Below are positions 1-7,766 of a stretch of DNA of 26,386 bases, piece by piece. The stretch is from SHWC01 sp945902735. Its GTDB lineage: Bacteria > Pseudomonadota > Alphaproteobacteria > UBA828. Location of the stretch: positions 1-26,386 of the forward strand of contig CAMDNF010000032.1 in the NCBI GenBank assembly GCA_945902735.1. Direction: 5' to 3'. The position numbers and the translations under genes were made by a program. The notes below the pieces were generated by a model. The model searched no databases. It was given only the letters and a program-made list of their open reading frames with translations, and was not told the DNA's origin. Numbering within the stretch: the stretch's first letter is position 1; each line of letters starts with the position of its first letter.

Positions 1-108
1 TCCGCCAAACAACCGAGACGGGTTGAGGTCGGAACAAGCGCTTAAGACGCCGAGAACCGCCAAGCCACCCAAAGCCGCGACAAAGCGACCGCCGCGACGC
101 GGTGTCAT
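1..108 (-). CDS. Partial lipoprotein, N-terminal 36 residues
   Basis: A minus-strand frame starts with ATG at 108 and stays open to the window edge, giving 36 residues. It has a basic N-terminus (two Arg-rich residues pairs near positions 4-8), a hydrophobic stretch at about residues 9-22 and a lipobox L22-S23-A24-C25, so signal peptidase II would cleave before Cys25 and the mature protein would be lipid-anchored. The residue after Cys is Ser and the next is Asp. The rest of the gene lies outside the window, so the family cannot be identified. Small alphaproteobacterial lipoproteins of the DUF3035 type start similarly, but that is only a guess. It diverges from phaC. Confidence 0.7.
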   Translation of the reverse strand, partial: MTPRRGGRFVAALGGLAVLGVLSACSDLNPSRLFGG

Positions 109-207
109 CGTGGTAATCTCCAAGGCAAGCGAATCAGAAGGTGGCATGATACTTGGCTCTACCTTGCGGCGCATGAAGCTTTCGACCCAAAATCTTAACT
201 CGCGACG

Positions 208-220
208 CGCTATTATAGCG
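208..220. promoter_or_regulatory. Perfect 6-1-6 palindrome containing a consensus -10 box
   Basis: The 13 bases form CGCTAT-T-ATAGCG. Read on the minus strand, 217-212 is a perfect TATAAT, a plausible -10 for the lipoprotein gene with a leader of roughly 100 nt. No good -35 is visible 16-18 nt upstream. On the plus strand the same AT-rich core could serve phaC. The palindrome could be an operator overlapping the -10, but this is inference. The rest of 109-266 shows no other clear signal. Confidence 0.35.
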
Positions 221-266
221 ATGTAGAATCAGCATCTTGGTACATCACAACCGGCTCTAGGACAAC

Positions 267-2075
267 ATGGCGATGAATAAGCCCGAGGGCGCGGCCGAAT
301 CCCGCGCGGCCAATCCATCCGGCAAAGCCGAAGAACTCCTGCGCGTGGCCGCGCAGAGCCAACGCATCGTGACGGAATTTCTGACGCGGCGCGGCGCCGA
401 AGGTCATCTCGGCACCGGCGACCCGATGAACATCGGGAAAGCCTTCTTCGAGATGACCACGAAGCTGTTGGCCGACCCGAGTAAGATGGCCGGAGCGCAG
501 ATGTCGCTTTGGCAGAGCTATATGGCGCTTTGGCAGCACACCGCGCAGCGCCTAATGGGTGGCGAGCTCCCGGCGCCCCTCCATGAGCCCGCCGCCGATG
601 ACCGACGGTTCCGCGATCCCGTTTGGAGCGAGAACGCGGTGTTCGACTTTATCAAACAGTCATACCTTTTGACCGCGCGCTGGCTGCAATCGACCGTCAG
701 CGAAGTGTCGGGACTTGATGAAAAGACCGCAAAGAAAGTCGATTTCTATACGCGGCAATTCGTCGATGCCTTGGCGCCGACCAATTTCGCGTTGACCAAC
801 CCGACCGTGCTGCGCGAAACGATTGAAAGCCGCGGCGAGAATCTGCTGCGTGGCCTGAAAAACCTGCTTGACGATATCGAGCGCGGCGAAGGCAAGCTGG
901 CGATCAGCATGACCGATCAAAGCGCGTTCGAGCTTGGCAAGAACGTCGCGGTCAGCCCCGGCAAAGTCGTGTACCAGAATGATCTGATCCAGCTCATTCA
1001 ATATGAGCCGACCACCGAGACGGTCCATAGGCGCCCGCTACTGATCGTGCCGCCTTGGATCAACAAATATTATGTGCTCGATCTCCAGCCGAAAAATTCT
1101 TTCGTGCGCTATGCGGTGGCGCAAGGCTACACCACCTTTGTGGTCTCTTGGGTCAATCCCGACGAGCGGCTCTCTCATAAATCGTTCGAGGACTATATGC
1201 GCGAGGGCATATTGGACGCGCTCGATGCGATGGAGCGCGCCACCGGCGAAACCGAATCGCTCGTAATCGGCTATTGTCTCGGCGGCACGCTGCTCGCCTC
1301 GACCCTTGCCTATATGGCAACCAAAGGGGATACGCGGATCAAGGCTGCGACGTTTTTCGCCACCTTGGTCGATTTCAAAAATCCCGGCGAGCTCGGCGTG
1401 TTTATCGATGAGGAGCAGTTGAACGCGCTTGAGACACGCATGGACAAGAAGGGTTATCTCGAAGGACGCGATATGGCGACCAGCTTCAACATGCTGCGCG
1501 CCAACGATCTGATTTGGTCGTTCGTGGTCAACAATTATTTGCTCGGCAAGGATCCCTTCCCGTTCGACCTGCTCTTTTGGAACGCGGATTCAACGCGCAT
1601 GCCGGCCGAGATGCATAAATTCTATCTGCGCAAGATGTATCAGGAGAACAAGCTGGTCGAGCCCGGCGGCATCACGCTGTGTGGCACGCCGATCGATCTC
1701 CGCAAAATCACCTTGCCGGTCTATATCCTCGCTGCGCGTGAAGATCACATCGCGCCTTGGGCCTCCACATTCGAGGCGACCAAACTCTATCAGGGACCGG
1801 TGCGCTTCGTGTTGTCGGGCTCAGGTCACATTGCGGGCATCGCCAATCCGCCGGAAGCCAAGAAATATGGCTATTACACGGGCGCGACCAAGCCAAACCA
1901 ATCGGCCGAGGCTTGGCTTGAGGCGGCAACCCAATTTGAGGGCTCGTGGTGGCTCGATTGGGACAAATTCGCCGCCGAGCACGGCGGGTCGAAAGTACCG
2001 GCGCGCAAACCCGGCGATGGCAAACTCAAGGTGATCGAGGCCGCGCCCGGCTCCTACGCCAAGGTTCGCGCCTAA
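267..2075 (+). CDS. phaC: Class I poly(3-hydroxyalkanoate) synthase
   Basis: This enzyme polymerises (R)-3-hydroxyacyl-CoA into polyhydroxyalkanoate on the storage-granule surface. The 602-residue length fits class I PhaC. An N-terminal PhaC domain spans roughly residues 90-265, followed by an alpha/beta-hydrolase fold. The lipase-box variant G-Y-C337-L-G carries the nucleophile, with D493 (in REDH) and H521 (in SGSGH) completing the triad; spacing matches characterised class I enzymes. The C-terminus contains the usual SWWLDW segment and ends in YAKVRA. ATG 267 has AGGA 4 nt upstream; an in-frame ATG at 273 would have better spacing, so the start may be two codons later. No phaA, phaB, phasin or phaR gene is nearby. 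Its stop overlaps that of the convergent carbonic anhydrase gene by 4 bp. Confidence 0.97.
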   Translation: MAMNKPEGAAESRAANPSGKAEELLRVAAQSQRIVTEFLTRRGAEGHLGTGDPMNIGKAFFEMTTKLLADPSKMAGAQMSLWQSYMALWQHTAQRLMGGELPAPLHEPAADDRRFRDPVWSENAVFDFIKQSYLLTARWLQSTVSEVSGLDEKTAKKVDFYTRQFVDALAPTNFALTNPTVLRETIESRGENLLRGLKNLLDDIERGEGKLAISMTDQSAFELGKNVAVSPGKVVYQNDLIQLIQYEPTTETVHRRPLLIVPPWINKYYVLDLQPKNSFVRYAVAQGYTTFVVSWVNPDERLSHKSFEDYMREGILDALDAMERATGETESLVIGYCLGGTLLASTLAYMATKGDTRIKAATFFATLVDFKNPGELGVFIDEEQLNALETRMDKKGYLEGRDMATSFNMLRANDLIWSFVVNNYLLGKDPFPFDLLFWNADSTRMPAEMHKFYLRKMYQENKLVEPGGITLCGTPIDLRKITLPVYILAAREDHIAPWASTFEATKLYQGPVRFVLSGSGHIAGIANPPEAKKYGYYTGATKPNQSAEAWLEAATQFEGSWWLDWDKFAAEHGGSKVPARKPGDGKLKVIEAAPGSYAKVRA

Positions 2076-2602
2076 TCGAGGCCAAGCGCCGCGCGATATT
2101 CCTTGCCGCGCCCGACATAGCGTTCGGCCAATCCGATGATGCGAGCGCGTTCTTCCTCATTCACCGCGCGCGCGAATTTGGCCGGCCGGCCGAGCCAAAG
2201 CTCGCCGGCCTTGATACGCTTGTTCTCGGTCACCATGGCGCCCGCGCCAACCCAGCCGCCGGTCTCGACATGCGCGCGGTCCATCACGATGGCGCCCATG
2301 CCGACCAGACACGCATCATCGAGCGTACAGGCGTGGATCAGGCATTGATGCCCAATCGTGACGCCCGCGCCGATGATGGTCGGAACGCCGCTTGAGGTAT
2401 GCACGATCGTGCCATCTTGAATATTGGTCCGCGCGCCAACGCGGATCGGCGCGACATCGCCCCTGAGCGCGCAATTGAACCAGATCGTCGCCTCCTCCCC
2501 GATCTCGACATCGCCAATGAGCGCGACGCCGGGTGCGATGAAGGCGCTCTTCGCGACGCGCGGTATCACGCCGCGGTAGGGCAGCAAGATCGGAGCGGTC
2601 AT
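2072..2602 (-). CDS. Gamma-class carbonic anhydrase family protein
   Basis: A 176-residue left-handed beta-helix (hexapeptide repeat) protein of the gamma-carbonic anhydrase/YrdA/PaaY group. Isoleucine- and valine-rich hexapeptides with G-x-x-x-x-I spacing run from about residue 20 to 140. The three metal-ligand histidines are present at H68, H85 and H90, with the usual HxxxxH spacing of the last pair; R48 and D49 fit the conserved RGD loop. Members are trimers that hydrate CO2 or, in some groups, act on other small substrates, so the exact activity is not proven. Its ATG overlaps the TGA of argC (ATGA at 2602-2599), indicating translational coupling and one mRNA. It converges on phaC with a 4-bp overlap. 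Confidence 0.9.
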   Translation of the reverse strand: MTAPILLPYRGVIPRVAKSAFIAPGVALIGDVEIGEEATIWFNCALRGDVAPIRVGARTNIQDGTIVHTSSGVPTIIGAGVTIGHQCLIHACTLDDACLVGMGAIVMDRAHVETGGWVGAGAMVTENKRIKAGELWLGRPAKFARAVNEEERARIIGLAERYVGRGKEYRAALGLD

Positions 2603-3663
2603 GGAAACAACGCGATCTGCTCAAGGCCCGTTGGTTCCGGCCATCCGGCCATCGCGTTCATGTTCTGAATCGCTTGGCCCGAGGCGCCCTTGACCAGATT
2701 GTCGATCGCCGAAAGCACGATCGCATGGCCTTTCAGGCGATCGGCAAAGACCCCGATCAGACAAAGGTTCGAGCCCCGCACATGGCGCGTCGCCGGCGCA
2801 GCCCCTTTCGGCAATACGCGTACGAACGGCTCGCCCTCATAGCGCTTCGCGAGTGTCGCGCGCAAATCGTCGGCGCTCGCGCCACCCTTCAACCGCACAT
2901 AGATCGACGAGAGAATACCGCGGTTCATCGGCATCAAATGCGGCGTAAAATTGACGATGATCGGCTGGCCCGAGGCTTCGCTCAGGCCCTGCTCGATCTC
3001 CGGCGCATGGCGATGGCTCGCAATGCCATAGGCATGGATCCCCTCGCTCACCTCGGCGAACAACGACCCTTCCTTCGCCTCGCGGCCGGCGCCGCTGACG
3101 CCCGATTTGGCATCGATGATGATTCGATCGGTCTCGATCGCCTTCGCCTCGATCAAGGGGATCAGCGGCAATTGCGCCGAGGTTGGATAGCAGCCCGGAT
3201 TGGCGACGAGCCGCGCCTTCACGATCGCGGCACGCTTGAGTTCGGTCAGGCCGTACACGGCTTCTTTTTGCAAATCGAGCGCGCGGTGTTCATGGCCATA
3301 CCAGGTCGCATAGCTCGCCGGATCGCTGAGGCGAAAATCGGCCGACAGATCGATGATCTTCAAATGCCGTGGCAGCTTGGCGATGACCTCTTGCGTCGTG
3401 CCATGCGGCAGGCAACAGAACACCAGATCGAGCGCGCCATAATCCGCGTCATCGAGCTTGATCAGATCGGGCACCTTGAGACCACCCAGATGTGGAAACA
3501 CCGCAGCCAGGCTTTGCCCCGCGCGCCGCTCGGCCGAGAGCATGCGAATTTCGCTGCCCGGGTGCAGGGCGAGCAAGCGCAAGAGCTCGGCACCGGTATA
3601 GCCGCTCGCGCCCAGGACACCGATTCTAAGCGTGGTCTTCGTCGATCTTGTGTTCATCGTCAT
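2599..3663 (-). CDS. argC: N-acetyl-gamma-glutamyl-phosphate reductase
   Basis: Catalyses NADPH-dependent reduction of N-acetylglutamyl phosphate in arginine synthesis. The 354-residue protein has the Rossmann motif GASGYTG at residues 18-24 and the catalytic cysteine C158 in the A-N-P-G-C-Y-P-T signature, typical of the type 1 ArgC family. It lies downstream of rpsI on the same strand behind a terminator-like hairpin, a gene order common in alphaproteobacteria. Two starts are possible: ATG at 3663 and ATG at 3657. A GGGG at 3670-3667 is only 3 nt from the first but 9 nt from the second, so the second may be the real one. The stop overlaps the carbonic anhydrase start by 4 bp. Confidence 0.96.
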   Translation of the reverse strand: MTMNTRSTKTTLRIGVLGASGYTGAELLRLLALHPGSEIRMLSAERRAGQSLAAVFPHLGGLKVPDLIKLDDADYGALDLVFCCLPHGTTQEVIAKLPRHLKIIDLSADFRLSDPASYATWYGHEHRALDLQKEAVYGLTELKRAAIVKARLVANPGCYPTSAQLPLIPLIEAKAIETDRIIIDAKSGVSGAGREAKEGSLFAEVSEGIHAYGIASHRHAPEIEQGLSEASGQPIIVNFTPHLMPMNRGILSSIYVRLKGGASADDLRATLAKRYEGEPFVRVLPKGAAPATRHVRGSNLCLIGVFADRLKGHAIVLSAIDNLVKGASGQAIQNMNAMAGWPEPTGLEQIALFP

Positions 3664-3694
3664 TCACCCCGCCCAACGAGGCAACCAGCATAGC

Positions 3695-3730
3695 AAAAGG
3701 GCGCTTCGCCATTTCGGCGAAACGCCCTTT
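3695..3730 (-). terminator. Intrinsic terminator of the rplM-rpsI operon
   Basis: Two 15-nt arms (3696-3710 and 3716-3730) flank a 5-nt loop, 25 nt beyond the rpsI stop. In the minus-strand transcript all 15 positions pair, one as G-U; in the plus-strand transcript that position is a C-A mismatch, so the hairpin favours minus-strand RNA. A run of four U follows the stem. The short U tract suggests partial read-through into argC. Confidence 0.7.
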
Positions 3731-3754
3731 GATTGAAATACGTTCCGTACCGAA

Positions 3755-4252
3755 TTAGCGCTTGGAGAACTGGAAGCTCCGGCGCGCTTTGGCCTTGCCG
3801 TATTTCTTGCGCTCGACCACGCGCGGATCGCGGGTCAAGAGGCCTTGAGCGCGGAGCAGCTTACGCAGGCCGGGCTCGCGCAGAACCAGCGCCTTCGAAA
3901 TGCCGTGGCGCACCGCGCCGGCCTGGCCCGAAAGCCCGCCGCCCAGCACCGTGCAGATCACGTCGAACTGGGTCGAGCGGTTGGTCGTCACGAAGGGCTG
4001 ATTGACCAACATGCGCAGCACGGGGCGCGCGAAATACACTTCGAGCGAGCGCTTGTTCACCAGAATCTTGCCCGCGCCTGGTTTGATCCAGACGCGCGCG
4101 ATCGCGTTCTTCCGTTTGCCGGTCGCATAGGTGCGGCCCAGGCGATCGATAACCGGCTCGGGCATCGGCGCCTCGGCCGAGATGGTGGCCGCCTTGCCGG
4201 CGGGCTGGCCCAGCTCCGAAAGTGAGCCAAGGGTGCGCGGGCTATTAGCCAC
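3755..4252 (-). CDS. rpsI: 30S ribosomal protein S9
   Basis: Small-subunit ribosomal protein whose C-terminal tail reaches the P-site tRNA. The protein has 165 residues: an N-terminal extension of about 34 residues, then the S9 core starting near G-R-T-Y-A-T-G-K-R-K, and the conserved tail ending F-Q-F-S-K-R with the terminal arginine intact. The extension is longer than in E. coli but usual for alphaproteobacteria. The start is GTG at 4252, with AGGAG about 9 nt upstream inside rplM. The gene overlaps the rplM end by 8 bp, so S9 is translated in coupling with L13. Confidence 0.97.
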   Translation of the reverse strand: MANSPRTLGSLSELGQPAGKAATISAEAPMPEPVIDRLGRTYATGKRKNAIARVWIKPGAGKILVNKRSLEVYFARPVLRMLVNQPFVTTNRSTQFDVICTVLGGGLSGQAGAVRHGISKALVLREPGLRKLLRAQGLLTRDPRVVERKKYGKAKARRSFQFSKR

Positions 4253-4718
4253 GAGATGAGCTCCTCTTGTTCTTCGCGTTCAACGCGCCGACATCGAGCG
4301 TTTCGGGCGCCTGGCCCTCATGCGGATGCTTCGGGCCGGGATAGACCCGGAGATTGGACATTTGCTGGCGACCCAAGGGTCCACGCGGCACCATGCGTTC
4401 AACCGCTTTCTCAATGACACGCTCGGGGTGCTTGCTTTCGAACGTTTTTTTCGGCGTGCGTTCCTTGATGCCACCGGCATAGCCGGTGTGCCAGAAGAAC
4501 AGCTTGTCAGTCAGCTTGCGACCGGTCAGCTTGACCTTCTCGGCATTGATCACGATCACGTTGTCGCCGCAATCCATGTGCGGCGTGAAGCTCGGCTTGT
4601 GCTTGCCGCGCAGACGATTGGCAACGATGCTGGCGAGCCGGCCAAGCACCACGTCTTCAGCGTCGATCAGCACCCACTTCTTGGTGATGTCGGACGGTTT
4701 GGCAGAATAGGTCTTCAT
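4245..4718 (-). CDS. rplM: 50S ribosomal protein L13
   Basis: Large-subunit protein that binds 23S rRNA early in assembly. From ATG 4718 the protein has 157 residues. Recognisable L13 blocks are W-V-L-I-D-A, V-L-G-R-L-A-S, the D-C-G-D-N-V segment, K-x-Y/F-F-W-H-T-G-Y near residue 75 and the M-V-P-R-G-P-L-G-R signature. ATG 4718 was chosen over an upstream in-frame start at 4799 because GGAG lies 7 nt before it and L13 homologues begin at MKTYSAKP; the upstream start would also cover the promoter. It is first gene of the rplM-rpsI operon. Confidence 0.97.
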   Translation of the reverse strand: MKTYSAKPSDITKKWVLIDAEDVVLGRLASIVANRLRGKHKPSFTPHMDCGDNVIVINAEKVKLTGRKLTDKLFFWHTGYAGGIKERTPKKTFESKHPERVIEKAVERMVPRGPLGRQQMSNLRVYPGPKHPHEGQAPETLDVGALNAKNKRSSSRG

Positions 4719-4781
4719 CGGCGAACTCCGCGCGGGCTGCTTGCCCATTGGGCCGCAGCGCGCTTTGACGTCAGGTGCGCG

Positions 4782-4809
4782 AGTATGCCCATGGATCATG
4801 CGCCGTCAA
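4782..4809 (-). promoter_or_regulatory. Promoter of rplM-rpsI
   Basis: On the minus strand a -35 TTGACG (4809-4804, 5 of 6 consensus) and a -10 CATACT (4787-4782, 4 of 6) are separated by 16 nt. Transcription would start near 4775 and give a leader of about 57 nt. Position and quality suit a strong housekeeping ribosomal protein promoter. Confidence 0.55.
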
Positions 4810-4894
4810 GCGAAAATCCCTAAGTTTTTCAAATGTTTTGCCATGCGGTAATATCGTAGTGACGGGCGAGGTGGTTGTCTGGGCGGCGCGGCTC

Positions 4895-4900
4895 TATAGT
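4895..4900 (+). promoter_or_regulatory. Possible -10 box of the crotonase-family gene
   Basis: TATAGT (5 of 6 consensus) lies 26 nt before the ATG at 4927. A TTGTCT at 4875-4880 could act as a -35, but the 14-nt spacing is short, so support is weak. Confidence 0.3.
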
Positions 4901-4926
4901 ACTGGTTCGACACGGAAAGGTGCCGC

Positions 4927-5739
4927 ATGAGCGTATCCCCCGCCGCCACCCCGAGCGCCAATCGCGCGCCCCTCCTGTTGCGCCACGACGCGGAAGGCAT
5001 CGCCACGCTGACGCTAAATCGCCCCGAGGCACGCAACAGCCTCTCGGCTGGGCTGATGGCCGCGCTCCAGAGCGAGCTCATCGCCATTGGAACAGACCCG
5101 GCCATTCGCGTCGTCGTGATCGCGGCCAACGGGCCGGTCTTTTGCGCCGGCCATGATTTGAAAGAGATTCGTGCCAAACCGGGCCGCGCCGCCTATCAGG
5201 CGCTCTTCGAGCAGTGCAGCCATTTGATGCAGACGATCATCAAACTGCGCCAACCGGTGATCGCGCGCGTCCAGGGCATGGCAACCGCCGCCGGCTGCCA
5301 GCTGGTCGCGAGCTGCGATCTCGCCATCGCGGGCGCGAGCGCGAAGTTCTGCACACCCGGCGTCAATATCGGGCTCTTCTGTTCAACGCCGATGGTTGCC
5401 TTGATGCGCAATGTGCCGCGCAAACAGGCGATGGAAATGTTGCTGACCGGCGAGATCATCGAGGCCAGCCGCGCGGCCGAGCTCGGTCTGATCAATCGCG
5501 CGGTCGCCGATGACGCGCTCGACGCCGAGGTGCAATCGCTCGCCACAAAGATCATCGCGAAATCGCCGCTCACGCTCGCGATCGGCAAAGAGGCGTTCTA
5601 TCGCCAAATCGAGCTTGGCATCGCCGAGGCTTACGACTATGCCAGCGAGGTGATGACGACCAACATGCTCGCGCGCGATGCCGAGGAAGGCATCGACGCC
5701 TTTCTCGAAAAGCGCCCGCCACATTGGCAAGGGCGCTGA
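4927..5739 (+). CDS. Enoyl-CoA hydratase/isomerase (crotonase) family protein, ECHDC3-like
   Basis: A 270-residue crotonase-fold protein. The N-terminal N-R-P-E-A-R-N-S-L-S segment (31-40), the oxyanion-hole block C-A-G-H-D-L (73-78) and G-M-A-T-A-A-G-C (117-124) are typical. Compared with classical hydratases, the two catalytic glutamates (rat mitochondrial Glu144 and Glu164) align with Q125 and G145, 20 residues apart as expected; both are replaced. That pattern and the F-C-S-T-P-M segment resemble ECHDC3-type proteins, whose reaction is unsettled. It probably binds a CoA thioester but should not be assumed to be a hydratase. ATG 4927 has GGAAAGG 6 nt upstream. The next gene starts 3 nt after its stop. 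Confidence 0.88.
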   Translation: MSVSPAATPSANRAPLLLRHDAEGIATLTLNRPEARNSLSAGLMAALQSELIAIGTDPAIRVVVIAANGPVFCAGHDLKEIRAKPGRAAYQALFEQCSHLMQTIIKLRQPVIARVQGMATAAGCQLVASCDLAIAGASAKFCTPGVNIGLFCSTPMVALMRNVPRKQAMEMLLTGEIIEASRAAELGLINRAVADDALDAEVQSLATKIIAKSPLTLAIGKEAFYRQIELGIAEAYDYASEVMTTNMLARDAEEGIDAFLEKRPPHWQGR

Positions 5740-5742
5740 GCC

Positions 5743-6252
5743 ATGGCGAGCACGGCCGAGATCGCGCCGCGTCGGCACGATAGCTATAGCGACGAATATC
5801 TGCGCGATATCTTGGCGTCGGTTCGCGTGATCGCCATGGTGGGCGCCAGCGCGAATTGGAATCGGCCGAGCTATTTCGTGATGAAATATCTTCAGTCCAA
5901 AGGCTTCCGCATCATTCCGGTCAATCCAGGCGTCGCGGGCCAAGAAATCCTGGGCGAAAAAGTCTATGCCGCGCTCGGCGAAATTCCGGTCAAGGTTGAC
6001 CTGGTAGATGTTTTCCGCCGATCGGATCAGGTTGGGCCGATCGTCGATGACGCCATCAAGATCGGCGCCAAAGTGGTTTGGATGCAATTGACCGTGAGGA
6101 ATGACGAGGCCGCCGCCAAGGCCGAGGCTGCGGGCCTCAAAGTGGTGATGAACCGCTGCCCGAAGATCGAGTTTGGCCGGCTTTCCGGCGAGCTCAGCTG
6201 GAGCGGCATCAATTCCGAAATCATCTCATCCAAGCGCCGCCGATTGCTGTAG
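5743..6252 (+). CDS. CoA-binding protein (YccU-like Rossmann domain)
   Basis: A 169-residue single-domain protein of the CoA-binding family also found in succinyl-CoA synthetase alpha subunits. Visible blocks: the first Rossmann strand and glycine loop I-A-M-V-G-A-S (30-36), I-I-P-V-N-P-G (57-63), V-D-L-V-D-V-F (85-91), and the C-terminal V-V-M-N-R-C-P-K-I-E segment containing Cys139. Such proteins bind CoA but have no established reaction. It follows the crotonase-family gene by 3 nt and is surely co-transcribed, which suggests a shared acyl-CoA role; that link is inference. The C-terminus ends in a short basic tail. Confidence 0.88.
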   Translation: MASTAEIAPRRHDSYSDEYLRDILASVRVIAMVGASANWNRPSYFVMKYLQSKGFRIIPVNPGVAGQEILGEKVYAALGEIPVKVDLVDVFRRSDQVGPIVDDAIKIGAKVVWMQLTVRNDEAAAKAEAAGLKVVMNRCPKIEFGRLSGELSWSGINSEIISSKRRRLL

Positions 6253-6272
6253 GGCGCGACGGTTCGCCAACG

Positions 6273-6366
6273 ACCCTCATGGTTCGACAGGCTCACCATG
6301 AGGGTTCATAAACTAGCCTCATCCTGAGCCTGTCTAGCCTCATCCTTAGCCTGTCGAAGGATGAGG
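6273..6366. repeat. REP-like tandem hairpin array
   Basis: Two perfect inverted repeats occupy the gap before metY. The first has 11-nt arms (6273-6283 and 6295-6305) around an 11-nt loop; the second has 10-nt arms (6338-6347 and 6357-6366) around a 9-nt loop. A 19-nt unit at 6316-6334 recurs at 6337-6355 with one mismatch, so the second palindrome carries a duplicated left half. The loop sequence, with the core CGACAGGCT or its complement, is shared between them. This is the look of repetitive extragenic palindromes. It contains no reading frame of interest. Confidence 0.75.
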
Positions 6367-6412
6367 CGGGTCCACAGCCTGGCCGCAACCGACAAGAGCA
6401 AGGTCACTGACG

Positions 6413-7744
6413 ATGGCAACGCGTAAGAAGGAAACGATCCAGGCCGCAGCCCCCGACACCGGCGCGCCGCGGCGCTTTGGTTTCGAGACCCGCGCGGTGC
6501 ATGCCGGCGCGCATCCCGATCCCGTGACCGGCGCGCGCGCGACGCCGATCTATCAGACCACATCCTATGTGTTCGACGACGTCGATCACGCGGCCTCGCT
6601 CTTTAATCTGCAAACCTTCGGTTACATCTATTCGCGTCTGACCAACCCGACGGTCGCCGTGCTCGAAGAACGCGTCGCCAATTTGGAAGGTGGCCGCGCA
6701 GCGGTCGCCGCCGCCTCGGGCCACGCCGCGCAGTTTTTGGCTTTTTTCACGCTGCTCGAACCCGGCGATCGCTTTGTGGCCTCGCGCAACCTCTATGGTG
6801 GCTCGATCACGCAATTCGGCCTTTCATTCAAACGGCTTGGCTGGCGCTGCGATTTTGTCGACCCGACCGACCCGAACAATTTCGAACGTGCCGGGCTCGC
6901 CGACGCCAAGGCGATCTTCATCGAGAATTTGGCGAACCCCGGCGGCATCGTGGTCGATATCGAAGCGGTCGCCGCGATCGCGCATCGCCACGGCATTCCC
7001 TTGATCGTCGATAACACGCTGGCGACGCCCTATTTGTGCAACCCGATCCGCCACGGCGCCGATATCGTCATCCACTCGATGACCAAATTCCTCGGTGGGC
7101 ACGGCAATTCGATGGGCGGTGTGGTCGTCGAATCGGGCAAGTTTGATTGGGGCCAGAACGACAAATTCCCCTCGCTCTCAAAGCCCGAGCCGGCCTATCA
7201 CGGCCTCACCTTCCACGAGACCTTTGGCGATTTCGGCTTCACCATGAAGGCGCGCGCGGTGGCGCTGCGCGATTTCGGCCCGTCGCTCGCGCCGATCAAC
7301 GCCTTCATGATTTTGACCGGCATAGAGACCCTGCCGCTCCGCATCGAGCGCCATGTTTCGAACGCGCTGCAAGTCGCGCGCTTTTTGGAGAGCCACCCGG
7401 CGGTCTCTTGGGTGTCCTATGCCGGGCTTGAATCGAGCCCCTATTTTGGGCTCGGTAAGCGTTATTTACCAAAGGGCTGTGGCTCGGTCTTTACCTTCGG
7501 TCTGAAGGGTGGCTTTGAGGCCGGCGTGAAATTGGTCGAGGGCGTCGAGCTGTTTTCGCACCTCGCCAATATCGGCGATACGCGGAGCCTGATCTTGCAC
7601 CCCGCCTCGACCACCCACCGTCAGCTGAGCGAGGAGCAGCGCATCAAGTCCGGCGCCGGACCCGACGTCGTGCGCCTTTCAATCGGCATCGAAACCGTCA
7701 CCGATATCATCGATGATCTCGACCGCGCGCTGAAGGTGGTTTGA
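6413..7744 (+). CDS. metY: O-acetylhomoserine sulfhydrylase-type PLP enzyme
   Basis: A 443-residue cytosolic member of the Cys/Met-metabolism PLP family. It is expected to make homocysteine (or methionine) directly from O-acetylhomoserine and sulfide (or methanethiol). Support: N-terminal T-R-A-V-H-A-G (26-32), Y-S-R-L-T-N-P-T (73-80) whose tyrosine and arginine contact PLP phosphate, D200 in I-V-D-N-T for the pyridine nitrogen, and K225 in H-S-M-T-K-F-L as the Schiff-base lysine. The insertion around residues 238-275 (W-G-Q-N-D-K-F through the H-E-T-F block) separates MetY-type enzymes from the shorter cystathionine enzymes. Start ATG 6413 lies 46 nt after the hairpin array; the upstream AAGG is a weak ribosome site. 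It converges on a paralogue across a 165-bp gap. Confidence 0.92.
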   Translation: MATRKKETIQAAAPDTGAPRRFGFETRAVHAGAHPDPVTGARATPIYQTTSYVFDDVDHAASLFNLQTFGYIYSRLTNPTVAVLEERVANLEGGRAAVAAASGHAAQFLAFFTLLEPGDRFVASRNLYGGSITQFGLSFKRLGWRCDFVDPTDPNNFERAGLADAKAIFIENLANPGGIVVDIEAVAAIAHRHGIPLIVDNTLATPYLCNPIRHGADIVIHSMTKFLGGHGNSMGGVVVESGKFDWGQNDKFPSLSKPEPAYHGLTFHETFGDFGFTMKARAVALRDFGPSLAPINAFMILTGIETLPLRIERHVSNALQVARFLESHPAVSWVSYAGLESSPYFGLGKRYLPKGCGSVFTFGLKGGFEAGVKLVEGVELFSHLANIGDTRSLILHPASTTHRQLSEEQRIKSGAGPDVVRLSIGIETVTDIIDDLDRALKVV

Positions 7745-7766
7745 GCGAGGGCGATCACACCCCCTT

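Noticed and set aside
2674..3693. Plus-strand open frame of about 339 codons opposite argC
   Set aside because: Shadow of argC; composition rich in Arg/His/Asp as typical for antisense frames.
6253..6412. CRISPR-like direct repeats before metY
   Set aside because: Only two 19-nt copies with a 2-nt gap, no spacers; it is a palindromic repeat.
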